Assembly (NCBI GenBank): GCA_031424975.1
Contig: JANPIL010000160.1
Span: forward strand, 1 to 12,397
Length of the DNA stretch: 12,397 nt
Source: Xanthocytophaga sp031424975
GTDB lineage: Bacteria; Bacteroidota; Bacteroidia; Cytophagales; 172606-1
Direction of reading: 5' to 3'
A program made the translations under genes and the position numbers. Below the pieces are notes generated by a model, which did not search any database, was not told the origin of the DNA, and saw only the letters and a program-made list of their open reading frames with translations. Shown piece by piece: positions 6,002 to 12,267 of the stretch; positions within the stretch are counted from its first letter, which is position 1; every line of letters starts with the position of its first letter.

Positions 6002-7939
6002 TCAGGTGTTTGCGCTGGCGGGTAGGGATACGTTGAAACTGCTGCCCCGGCCCACTTGGCTCTCAACCCATATTCTGCCGTCGTTCCTGTCCACAAATTC
6101 CTTGCAAAGCAGCAGGCCCAAACCCGTGCCCACCTCGTTGGCGGTTCCGCTGGTGCTGAAGTGCGTTTTCATGTCAAACAGCCTGTCTTGCTGCTCAGCG
6201 GTCATGCCCATGCCTGTGTCTTTTACCGAAACAATCACCTTGTTTATCGCGGTAGCGGCCTCTATCGTCACTTTTCCACCGTCGGGCGTGAATTTAATGG
6301 CATTGGAAATCAAATTCCGCAGGGTCAGTTCGGTCATCCCCTTGTCGGCCTTGGCTTGGTGCGGCTGCCCGATACGGTTTTCCAAGCGGATGTTTTTTTC
6401 TTGGGCGGCCGATTGGAAAGCGACAACCAAATCATTGGCAATACGCTGCAAGTCAATGCGTTCGGGCTTGGCCACGATGCCGCCCATCTGGCTTTTTGCC
6501 CAGTGCAGTATGTTGTGCAGCAAAGCCGAGGTCTGGTGGACCTTGCGAAGCAGTTCGGGCACGATGGCCTGCGTTTCCTCCTGCGATAGAATACCCTCTT
6601 GCAAGAGTTGCAGGGTGGATTCGAGTGAGTTGAACGGACTGCGAATGTCGTGCGCGATGATTGAGAACAGTTTGTCTTTGGTGGCGTTGAGGTGGGTGAG
6701 TTGCTCTTTCTGCCGCTGTATCTCCAGGTTTTTTTCCGTTAGCAGCCGGTTGTTGCGCCTCTGGTGGATGGTATTCCGGTAAAACAGGAACGCCGTCAGG
6801 GCCAACAGTATCGTCCCGATAATGGAGGCGTTGCGCTGAAAAGTTTTGCTTTTCAGTTCCTGCTGCTGCACATACAACTCCCTTTTTTGCAAATCAATGG
6901 CGCGGCGTTGCTTATCTAACTCGAATTTTGTGTGCGCGTCATTAAGAATCAGCGTTTTTTCAAGCGTGAACAGGCTGTCCTTCATCTGCTCGCCAATGCG
7001 CTGGTAGCGCAGGGCGTTCTTGTAATCATTTAGTTTTTCGTAGTTGTCGGCAAGCAGAAAGGCCGCACCCCGCCGCAAATCCGCATCTCTGATGTCAGTT
7101 GCCAACTGGATTGTCAGGTGGGAATAGTACAGGCTCCGCTGATAGTTACCCATGCGTTTATGCACAACCGCCAATGCCTTGTATATGCTGGCTATGCCGA
7201 AAAGGCTGTTGTTTTGGCGGTGCGTTGCCAGCAACTGCTCGAAAGTGGCCACCGACTCGGCGTACTGTTGCCGGTTCATGAAAACATACCCGAGGTTTTC
7301 CAAGATGAAACTGTTGACCCCCCGATCGTTTTGCGGCACATCAACCGCCTGTTGCATCAATGCCAGCGCCGTGTCGGTTTTGCCGTAGTGTTTGTTGTAG
7401 ACCACCGCGATATGGGCCAAAAGGCGCGCCTCTTCGGGTTTGTGACCGGCCTGTTTCGCCATTCCGTAGGCTTTCCGGTAGAAGCCCATGGCGCGTTCCA
7501 TTTGCGTCTGTTTCTCGTCGAGGATGCCGATGTCGCGGTAGGTAACCGCCAGACCAAACTTGTCGTTGGCCCGTTCGAAATTGGGGATTGCCTTGAGCAA
7601 CGCATCCATAGACAATCCGTCGTTGGCTTGCTTCCTTCTGGCCAGTGCCAATGCGTGGTAGGCCATGCCCATGCCTCTGGAGTGGCGCGCCTTGCGGAAG
7701 GTTGCCAACGCGCTGTTTGCCAGCAGTACGGCTGTGTCCGGCTTTTCAAAATGGATGCGGTAGGCCAGCAGTACCTGAATGGCGGCTTGGGTGGTATCGC
7801 GCTGGGGGTGTTGCCTTAGCTGCCTTTTCAGGCTGTCCATAATCTCAAAATGCCTTTGCCCCTGCACGCGCGAAACGACCAAGGTGAGGAAAAATAGAAG
7901 AAAAAGTTGCCATCGGTTTCGCGGCTGCCTTAAAATCAC
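6002..7939 (-). CDS. TPR-containing membrane sensor histidine kinase
   Basis: This is a predicted sensor kinase of 645 residues. A signal sequence or N-terminal anchor (QLFLLFFLTLVVSRVQGQ, 11-28) is followed by a periplasmic tetratricopeptide-repeat region (about 55-320), a coiled coil (about 330-370), a transmembrane helix (IIGTILLALTAFLFY, 373-387), a cytoplasmic coiled coil (about 390-425), and the kinase core. The core shows the H-box FSIIAHDIRSPFNSLE with H430, N-box LRNLISNAIKF (540-550), G1 DTGMGM (574-579) and G2 GTGLGLLLCKEF (604-615). The start is a GTG at 7937-7939; the next ATG (residue 34) would lose the signal sequence. No response regulator, receiver domain or DNA-binding domain is fused or adjacent in the window, so its partner must be encoded elsewhere. 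It is divergent from pdhB. The signal sensed is unknown. Confidence 0.93.
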   Translation of the reverse strand: MILRQPRNRWQLFLLFFLTLVVSRVQGQRHFEIMDSLKRQLRQHPQRDTTQAAIQVLLAYRIHFEKPDTAVLLANSALATFRKARHSRGMGMAYHALALARRKQANDGLSMDALLKAIPNFERANDKFGLAVTYRDIGILDEKQTQMERAMGFYRKAYGMAKQAGHKPEEARLLAHIAVVYNKHYGKTDTALALMQQAVDVPQNDRGVNSFILENLGYVFMNRQQYAESVATFEQLLATHRQNNSLFGIASIYKALAVVHKRMGNYQRSLYYSHLTIQLATDIRDADLRRGAAFLLADNYEKLNDYKNALRYQRIGEQMKDSLFTLEKTLILNDAHTKFELDKQRRAIDLQKRELYVQQQELKSKTFQRNASIIGTILLALTAFLFYRNTIHQRRNNRLLTEKNLEIQRQKEQLTHLNATKDKLFSIIAHDIRSPFNSLESTLQLLQEGILSQEETQAIVPELLRKVHQTSALLHNILHWAKSQMGGIVAKPERIDLQRIANDLVVAFQSAAQEKNIRLENRIGQPHQAKADKGMTELTLRNLISNAIKFTPDGGKVTIEAATAINKVIVSVKDTGMGMTAEQQDRLFDMKTHFSTSGTANEVGTGLGLLLCKEFVDRNDGRIWVESQVGRGSSFNVSLPASANT

Positions 7940-7973
7940 TATTTTATTATTATACGTTTTCGCTCAAGTTTAC

Positions 7974-8004
7974 GAAATATACCGCGTTTTTCAAAAATAC
8001 GAAA
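7974..8004 (-). promoter_or_regulatory. probable promoter of the histidine kinase gene
   Basis: On the minus strand, TTTC (8001-8004), a 19-base spacer and TATATTTC (7974-7981) match the Bacteroidota layout TTTG-N19-TAnnTTTG, with C for G at the end of both elements. A start near 7968 would leave a leader of about 30 bases before the GTG. Confidence 0.5.
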
Positions 8005-8071
8005 CCGGCTTTGCGCCACCCGTAAGTTCCACACCGACTGCACGCCGCTTTTCACAGATGATGCCTGCAAA

Positions 8072-8104
8072 AAAATAGTATCCTTGAAAACGGCCAAACC
8101 CGGA
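8072..8104 (+). repeat. 33-base dispersed repeat, copy R6
   Basis: Left block AAAATAGTATC is perfect; the right block is CGGCCAAACCCGG. It lies in the 336-base divergent region between the kinase and pdhB, just upstream of the pdhB -33 element and in the same sense. That region otherwise holds the two promoters, and nothing recognisable in the roughly 110 bases before pdhB. Confidence 0.87.
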
Positions 8105-8135
8105 AAGCAGCCAAAACCGCCCGCGCACAAAACCG

Positions 8136-8166
8136 TTTGCTAATTGTCCGTTTCTGCCTAATTTTG
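8136..8166 (+). promoter_or_regulatory. pdhB promoter (TTTG-N19-TAnnTTTG)
   Basis: TTTG at 8136-8139 and TAATTTTG at 8159-8166 match the Bacteroidota consensus exactly, with a 19-base spacer. Transcription would begin near 8172, leaving a leader of roughly 100 bases before the pdhB ATG. Confidence 0.82.
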
Positions 8167-8275
8167 TTGGCTCCAATCAGGCAGTTTGCGGATATGCCGT
8201 TCAGAAAACCGGGCCGAAAATTGCCAGCGGGGCCGTGATTAACCAAATAACCAACACAGACAACCGATAACCGAC

Positions 8276-9253
8276 ATGAGAGAAATACCCTTCCGCGAAG
8301 CCCTCCGCGAAGCCCTTTCCGAAGAAATGCGCCGCGACCCCAATGTGTTTCTGATGGGCGAGGAAGTGGCCGAATACAACGGCGCGTACAAGGTAAGCCA
8401 AGGAATGCTCGACGAATTCGGCCCGAAACGCGTGATTGACACGCCGATTGCCGAACTCGGTTTTACGGGCATCGGCATTGGGGCGGCCATCAATGGGTTG
8501 CGGCCGGTGATTGAGTTCATGACCTTCAACTTTTCGCTCGTTGCCATTGACCAGATCATCAACAGTGCCGCCAAAATGATGTCCATGTCGGGCGGGCAGT
8601 ATCCGGTGCCGATTGTGTTTCGCGGCCCCACGGGCAATGCCGGTATGCTCAGCTCGCAGCATTCGCAGAATTTCGAGAACTGGTATGCCAACACGCCGGG
8701 CCTGAAAGTGGTGGTGCCATCCAACCCGTACTTTGCCAAAGGCTTGCTCAAGACTTCCATCCGCGACAACGACCCGGTGATTTTCATGGAGTCCGAACTG
8801 ATGTATTCCGAGAAAGGCGACGTGCCGCAGGAGGAATACCTGATTCTGATTGGCAAGGCTTACGTGGTGCGCGAAGGCAAGGACGTGACCATTGTGTCGT
8901 TGGGCAAGATGATGAAAGTGGCGTTTGCCGCCGCCGACGAACTGGCCAAGGAGGGCGTGTCGGCGGAGGTGATTGACCTTTGCTCGGTTCGCCCCATAGA
9001 TTACGAAACGATTGTAAACTCGGTGAAAAAAACCAACCGTCTGGTGGTAGTGGAGGAAGCCTGGCCGCTGGCCGCCATCTCGGCCGAACTGGCCTACCAC
9101 ATCCAGCGCCACGCATTTGACTACTTGGATGCGCCGGTTTACCGCATCAACAACATGGATGTGCCGCTGCCCTACGCCCCCACCCTCATTGACGTGGTGC
9201 TGCCCAACGTAAAACGCACCCTGGAGGCCGTGAACGCGGCCATGTACCGGTAA
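8276..9253 (+). CDS. pdhB: pyruvate dehydrogenase E1 component, beta subunit
   Basis: The product is the beta subunit of a heterotetrameric thiamine-diphosphate E1 enzyme that decarboxylates pyruvate and passes the acetyl group to E2 lipoate. It has 325 residues, the usual length. Family landmarks are FREALREALSEEM (6-18), VFLMGEEVAEYNGAYKVSQG (24-43), DTPIAELGFTGIGIGAA (55-71) with E60 as the likely cofactor-activating glutamate, FNFSLVAIDQI (84-94), and SSQHSQ with H129. The C-terminal transketolase domain follows, with a VVVEEAWP segment. A close paralogue acting on branched-chain or 2-oxo acids is possible, but the sequence looks like PdhB. pdhA and the E2 gene are not adjacent, so the complex is encoded at more than one locus. 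It has its own consensus promoter and terminator. Confidence 0.95.
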   Translation: MREIPFREALREALSEEMRRDPNVFLMGEEVAEYNGAYKVSQGMLDEFGPKRVIDTPIAELGFTGIGIGAAINGLRPVIEFMTFNFSLVAIDQIINSAAKMMSMSGGQYPVPIVFRGPTGNAGMLSSQHSQNFENWYANTPGLKVVVPSNPYFAKGLLKTSIRDNDPVIFMESELMYSEKGDVPQEEYLILIGKAYVVREGKDVTIVSLGKMMKVAFAAADELAKEGVSAEVIDLCSVRPIDYETIVNSVKKTNRLVVVEEAWPLAAISAELAYHIQRHAFDYLDAPVYRINNMDVPLPYAPTLIDVVLPNVKRTLEAVNAAMYR

Positions 9254-9254
9254 A

Positions 9255-9287
9255 GAAATAGTATCTTTTGAAAACGCCAAACCCGCC
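9255..9287 (+). repeat. 33-base dispersed repeat, copy R7 (merges into a terminator)
   Basis: GAAATAGTATC and AAACGCCAAACCCGCC match the family. The copy begins one base after the pdhB stop codon. Its last ten bases, CAAACCCGCC, are part of the left arm of the pdhB terminator. Confidence 0.87.
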
Positions 9288-9315
9288 GGTTCCAAAACCG
9301 GCGGGTTTGCTTTTA
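9278..9315 (+). terminator. intrinsic terminator of pdhB
   Basis: A perfect 14-bp stem, CAAACCCGCCGGTT (9278-9291) with AACCGGCGGGTTTG (9296-9309), has a CCAA loop and is followed by CTTTTAAT. The left arm overlaps the end of repeat R7. Confidence 0.88.
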
Positions 9316-9409
9316 ATAAGGCTGGAAGCAATGCGGGCATTTTAATTCTGCATTCCGACACAAAAAGGAAGTTTGCGAAATACAACCTCTTTCAAAAAGG
9401 CAATACTTG

Positions 9410-10222
9410 TCATTTTCCCACGATTGCAATTGGCTTTCCACTCAGCCACTGGCGCATTAATTTGTCGTTATGGGTAATATTGCCCAGAATGCATTCCTTT
9501 GGATGAAATAACAACGGACTTTGGGAGGCAAGTTCAATAATGACCTTGCGGAAGGGAAACAAATAGTTGGAATGAATCAGATACACCTCACTTTGGTGAT
9601 GCAACAGGAAGCCAACGTGATTGGTCAGTCCGAAAATGTAAAGTCCTTCCTTCAGATTCTGCTTCACGGAATCCCGAAAGCCGCGGGCGGTTTCAGCTTC
9701 AAAAAAGATACTGTTTTCCTGCTGGTGCAGCGTTTTAACCTCATTTGCCGGATTCTGCTGCGCCATTTTGTAACGGTTCAGCTGCAACCCGGCATGGTTT
9801 AACAAGGTTGAGACAAAATAACCGCACGCAATCTCGCCTTGCTGCGGCGTTTCGGTGTGTCCTTCAAAACTCCAAACTGTGCCATACCAGTGCGGAATCA
9901 GTTGATTCACAAGCGCTTGGGTAAAATAGTTTCGTGCGGAATCAAGCACCACCTTTTTCCGGTCATTGCTGACTGCTCGTTGGTATGAGCCATGCCAATG
10001 GACTTTCATCTGATTGATTGCGCGTTTTCGGGCAGCATATCCACCTTTCGGTGATGTGGTAATCGCGGAACTGTCAATTGTCAACGGCGCAACGATTTTT
10101 GTGACGGTTGATACCGCATAATAAAGTTGGCGGTTTTCGTGGCGCAAGCCAAAAGCGAACAAAAGCACTGCCAAAAACAGCAGCGGAAAATAGTATCCTC
10201 GGAAAAGGCGAAACCCCGGCAT
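9410..10222 (-). CDS. membrane-anchored papain-fold-like protein of unknown function
   Basis: The product has 270 residues with a single N-terminal hydrophobic anchor (about 11-26, YFPLLFLAVLLFAFGL), so it is probably membrane-tethered or exported. The middle and end carry IPHWYGTVWSFEGHTETP (109-126), GEIACGYFVSTLL (129-141) with C133, GLTNHVGFLLHH (198-209) with H202, and YLIHSNY (214-220) with H217. A cysteine early in a helix followed by a histidine in a strand resembles the NlpC/P60-papain superfamily, but this is pattern recognition only and the substrate is unknown. The ATG at 10220-10222 is the only reasonable start, and repeat R9 (in antisense) encodes residues 2-12. The stop is 95 bases past the pdhB terminator, convergent with pdhB; I see nothing distinct in those 95 bases. 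Confidence 0.75.
   Translation of the reverse strand: MPGFRLFRGYYFPLLFLAVLLFAFGLRHENRQLYYAVSTVTKIVAPLTIDSSAITTSPKGGYAARKRAINQMKVHWHGSYQRAVSNDRKKVVLDSARNYFTQALVNQLIPHWYGTVWSFEGHTETPQQGEIACGYFVSTLLNHAGLQLNRYKMAQQNPANEVKTLHQQENSIFFEAETARGFRDSVKQNLKEGLYIFGLTNHVGFLLHHQSEVYLIHSNYLFPFRKVIIELASQSPLLFHPKECILGNITHNDKLMRQWLSGKPIAIVGK
9685..9717 (-). repeat. possible degenerate 33-base repeat inside a gene, copy R8
   Basis: On the minus strand AAAACAGTATC matches 10 of 11 bases of the left block. GAAGCTGAAACCGCC is a partial match to the right block at the correct spacing. It encodes residues around 169-180 (ENSIFFEAETAR) of the papain-like protein. It may be coincidence, since it lies in coding sequence and the right block is degenerate. 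Confidence 0.35.
10187..10219 (+). repeat. 33-base dispersed repeat, copy R9 (inside a 5' coding end)
   Basis: Left block AAAATAGTATC is perfect; the right block is AAAAGGCGAAACCCCGG. It runs antisense to the papain-like gene and begins directly after that gene's ATG, so it is translated as the residues PGFRLFRGYYF before the membrane anchor. Confidence 0.82.
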
Positions 10223-10286
10223 AGACAGTGCAAGACAGTTATTTATCGGTTACCTTGTTTTCCCATTTTCATCCTTCCGATGCCCG

Positions 10287-10327
10287 AAACACCGAACCCC
10301 GATTTCAACTATCCGGGTTTGGTGTTT
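10287..10327 (-). terminator. possible terminator hairpin after the symporter gene
   Basis: AAACACCGAACCC (10287-10299) pairs over 13 bp, with one G-T, with GGGTTTGGTGTTT (10315-10327) around a 15-base loop. On the minus strand the 5' arm is the right half of repeat R10. There is no long T run, so termination strength is doubtful. Confidence 0.45.
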
Positions 10328-10344
10328 TCAAAACATACTATTTC
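10312..10344 (-). repeat. 33-base dispersed repeat, copy R10 (abuts a stop codon)
   Basis: On the minus strand GAAATAGTATG and AAAACACCAAACCCGG match the family. The copy begins directly after the symporter's TAG stop with no gap, and its right half forms one arm of a hairpin. This is the same arrangement as copy R7 after pdhB. Confidence 0.85.
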
Positions 10345-12018
10345 CTACCAGAACCGCGTGTACAGCACAACCAGCACACCGAACACGATGGCCGTGCCGA
10401 TGGCAAACGAACGCGAAACCTTGAACATGGATGCATCAATGGCCAAGCCTTTGGGGTTGGTGGCGGTTCGGTTGTCGGTCAGGCCCAGGATTACCATCAC
10501 GGCCACGCAAATCAGGAACACGAAGCCCATCACATCCAAAAATGGCATTTCATACACGCCTTCGGCATTCTTGACGGCAAACCCGTAGGCGGCCAGCGGC
10601 TCCAAGCTGACAAGGCCGGGCAGCGCGAACTTGAAGAACAGCGACAGCACAAACCCGCCGACAATGGCAAACATGGCTCCCGCCGAGTTGGTGCGCTTCC
10701 AGAAAAAGCCCATGATGAATGCCGCAAACACGCCCGGCGACACCAGCCCGGTCATTTCCTGGATAAACTGGAACCCGCCTTTCTTGTCAATGCCCATCCA
10801 CGGCGAAATAAAAATGGCCAGGATCATGGCAACCACAATCACCAAGCGGCCCGTCCAGACGAGTTGCTGCTCGCTGGCATCCTTGCTGATGTATTTCTTG
10901 TAAATATCAAGCGTAAAAATCGTGGAAATGGAGTTGGCTTTGCCCGCCAGCGAGGCCACCACCGCCGCCGTGAGTGCCGCAAACGACAATCCCTTCAAGC
11001 CTTCGGGCAGCAGGTTCAGCAGCACCGGGTAGGCGCGGTCTTGGTTCAGTGAGCCATCGGTGAGCATTTCCGTTTGAAACATTCCCTGCTGGTACAGTGT
11101 GTAGGCCGCAATGCCGGGCAGCACCACGATAATGGGCATGAGCAGCTTCAAGAATGCGGCAAACAGGATGCCCGAGCGGGCGGTTTTCAGGTCGGCACCC
11201 AAGGCGCGTTGCGTGATGTACTGGTTGCAGCCCCAGTAATTGAGGTTCACAATCCACATACCGCCAATCAGGATTGTGAGGCCGGGCAGGGCGGCGTAGT
11301 GCGGATTGCCTTTCTCAAAAACCATGTTGAAATGGTCGGTGGATTGGTTGAGCATCAGCGACAATCCGTTCATGACACCTTGCGTTTCAAATTTTTCCGA
11401 TACCAGGTTCAGCGCAATGTACGTGGTGGCCAAGCCGCCCAGAATCAGGAAGAAAACTTGGATTACATCGGTGTAGCCAATCACTTTCATGCCGCCGATG
11501 GTGATAATGATGGCAAAAACCGCCAGACCCGCCATGCACACATAAAACGGCACACCCGAAATGGTGGAAACCGCCAATGCCCCCAAAAACAGGATGGAAG
11601 TCAGGTTGACGAGTATGTACAAAAACAGCCAGAAAATGGCCATGATCATGGCCACGGTTTCATTGTAGCGTTGCCGGAGGAACTGCGGCATGGTGAAAAT
11701 GCGGTTTTTGAGATAAATCGGCATGAAAAAAATGCCCACAATCAGCAGCGTGGCGGCGGCCATCCATTCGTAGGTGGCAATGGCCAAACCCATCGAAAAG
11801 CCATTACCCGACATCCCGATGAACTGCTCGGCGGAGATGTTGGAAGCAATCAGCGACGCGCCGATGGCCCACCACGTGAGCGAACCCTCAGCCAGGAAAA
11901 AATCCTTCGAGCTGGCCTCCGCCGACTTTTTGCGCTGGTATATCCAGTAACCGTAACCGGCCACGATAACAAAATAAATGAGGAAAACGACGTAATCGAA
12001 TGCGGTGAGCTGCTTCAT
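10345..12018 (-). CDS. sodium/solute symporter, SGLT-type (SSS family), probable sugar transporter
   Basis: This inner-membrane protein of 557 residues is predicted to bring in a sugar or related solute with sodium. It has about 14 hydrophobic helices and the LeuT-like inverted-repeat fold of the SSS family. Sequence features resemble the Vibrio galactose transporter vSGLT. As I recall that protein's sugar-binding residues, the equivalents are Q65 in ASNISAEQFIGMSG, E84 in ATYEW, N260 in NLNYWGCNQYITQRALGA, K291, and Q421 in GGFQFIQEMTGLVSPG. The sodium-site helix is represented by TAAVVASLAGKANS (351-364). Galactose or glucose is thus likely but not certain. The ATG at 12016-12018 gives the family-type N-terminus MKQLTAFDYVVFLIYF. 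Upstream at about 12070, TATCTTTC with TTTG-like bases 22 upstream is a poor promoter candidate. No sugar-metabolism gene is adjacent. Confidence 0.93.
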   Translation of the reverse strand: MKQLTAFDYVVFLIYFVIVAGYGYWIYQRKKSAEASSKDFFLAEGSLTWWAIGASLIASNISAEQFIGMSGNGFSMGLAIATYEWMAAATLLIVGIFFMPIYLKNRIFTMPQFLRQRYNETVAMIMAIFWLFLYILVNLTSILFLGALAVSTISGVPFYVCMAGLAVFAIIITIGGMKVIGYTDVIQVFFLILGGLATTYIALNLVSEKFETQGVMNGLSLMLNQSTDHFNMVFEKGNPHYAALPGLTILIGGMWIVNLNYWGCNQYITQRALGADLKTARSGILFAAFLKLLMPIIVVLPGIAAYTLYQQGMFQTEMLTDGSLNQDRAYPVLLNLLPEGLKGLSFAALTAAVVASLAGKANSISTIFTLDIYKKYISKDASEQQLVWTGRLVIVVAMILAIFISPWMGIDKKGGFQFIQEMTGLVSPGVFAAFIMGFFWKRTNSAGAMFAIVGGFVLSLFFKFALPGLVSLEPLAAYGFAVKNAEGVYEMPFLDVMGFVFLICVAVMVILGLTDNRTATNPKGLAIDASMFKVSRSFAIGTAIVFGVLVVLYTRFW

Positions 12019-12135
12019 CAGGTGGAGATAAAAAAAGGTTAGATGGAAAAATCAGGCGTGAAAGATAAATATTCGGTGTCAGATAAATCCAAAAAATACC
12101 GTAATTTGTACAAAGCCCTTCCTGCTGTTCCTCGC

Positions 12136-12168
12136 CGGGGGTTTGGGCTTATTGAAAGATACTATTTT
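12136..12168 (-). repeat. 33-base dispersed repeat, copy R11
   Basis: On the minus strand the left block AAAATAGTATC is perfect and the right block ATAAGCCCAAACCCCC is conserved. It lies about 120 bases upstream of the symporter start in the same sense and shares the extended left flank CTTGCC with copy R5. A distant GGGCTT (12113-12118) could pair with its AAGCCC. Confidence 0.88.
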
Positions 12169-12185
12169 GGCAAGGCCGCAACCCA

Positions 12186-12208
12186 GGTCAGACACTATGT
12201 GTCAGACC
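12186..12208. repeat. inverted repeat between copies R11 and R12
   Basis: GGTC-A-GACAC, loop TAT, GTGTC-A-GACC forms a hairpin of 9 bp with one A-A mismatch. It lies in the 302-base stretch between the symporter and the transposase start, which otherwise holds only R11, R12 and the IS end. Its role is unknown; it could be an unrelated small repeat. Confidence 0.5.
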
Positions 12209-12238
12209 GGAAGGAGAAATCGACTTTCGGAGGAACCA

Positions 12239-12267
12239 AGCAGGTTTGGGCTTTTTAAAACATACTA
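12239..12267 (-). repeat. 33-base dispersed repeat, copy R12 (truncated)
   Basis: The right block AAAAAGCCCAAACCTGC and the core TAGTATG are intact on the minus strand. The outer left end is replaced: where other copies continue with an A run, this one breaks at the TA of CATACTA on the plus strand. The break coincides with the start of sequence leading to a transposase. Confidence 0.75.

Noticed and set aside
8201..9385. A 394-codon minus-strand frame opposite pdhB
   Set aside because: It is a histidine-rich, low-information translation caused by codon bias of pdhB, and it covers the pdhB promoter leader and terminator.
10228..12042. Long plus-strand frames opposite the symporter gene
   Set aside because: They are His/Gln-rich antisense translations of membrane-helix codons, a typical shadow of a hydrophobic gene.
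12043..12258. A 71-codon frame upstream of the symporter on the plus strand
   Set aside because: It runs through repeat R11 and the inverted repeat; the translation is just repeat-derived sequence (GFGLIERYYF) with no family resemblance.
838..12267. The 33-base repeats as a CRISPR array
   Set aside because: Copies are hundreds to thousands of bases apart, on both strands, with genes between them, and no cas gene is present.
838..12267. The 33-base repeat as a standard Bacteroidota promoter
   Set aside because: Its TATCTTTC core resembles TAnnTTTG, but no copy has TTTG at the right spacing upstream. Exact promoters for rplS and pdhB lie outside the repeat, and R4, R7 and R10 directly follow genes.
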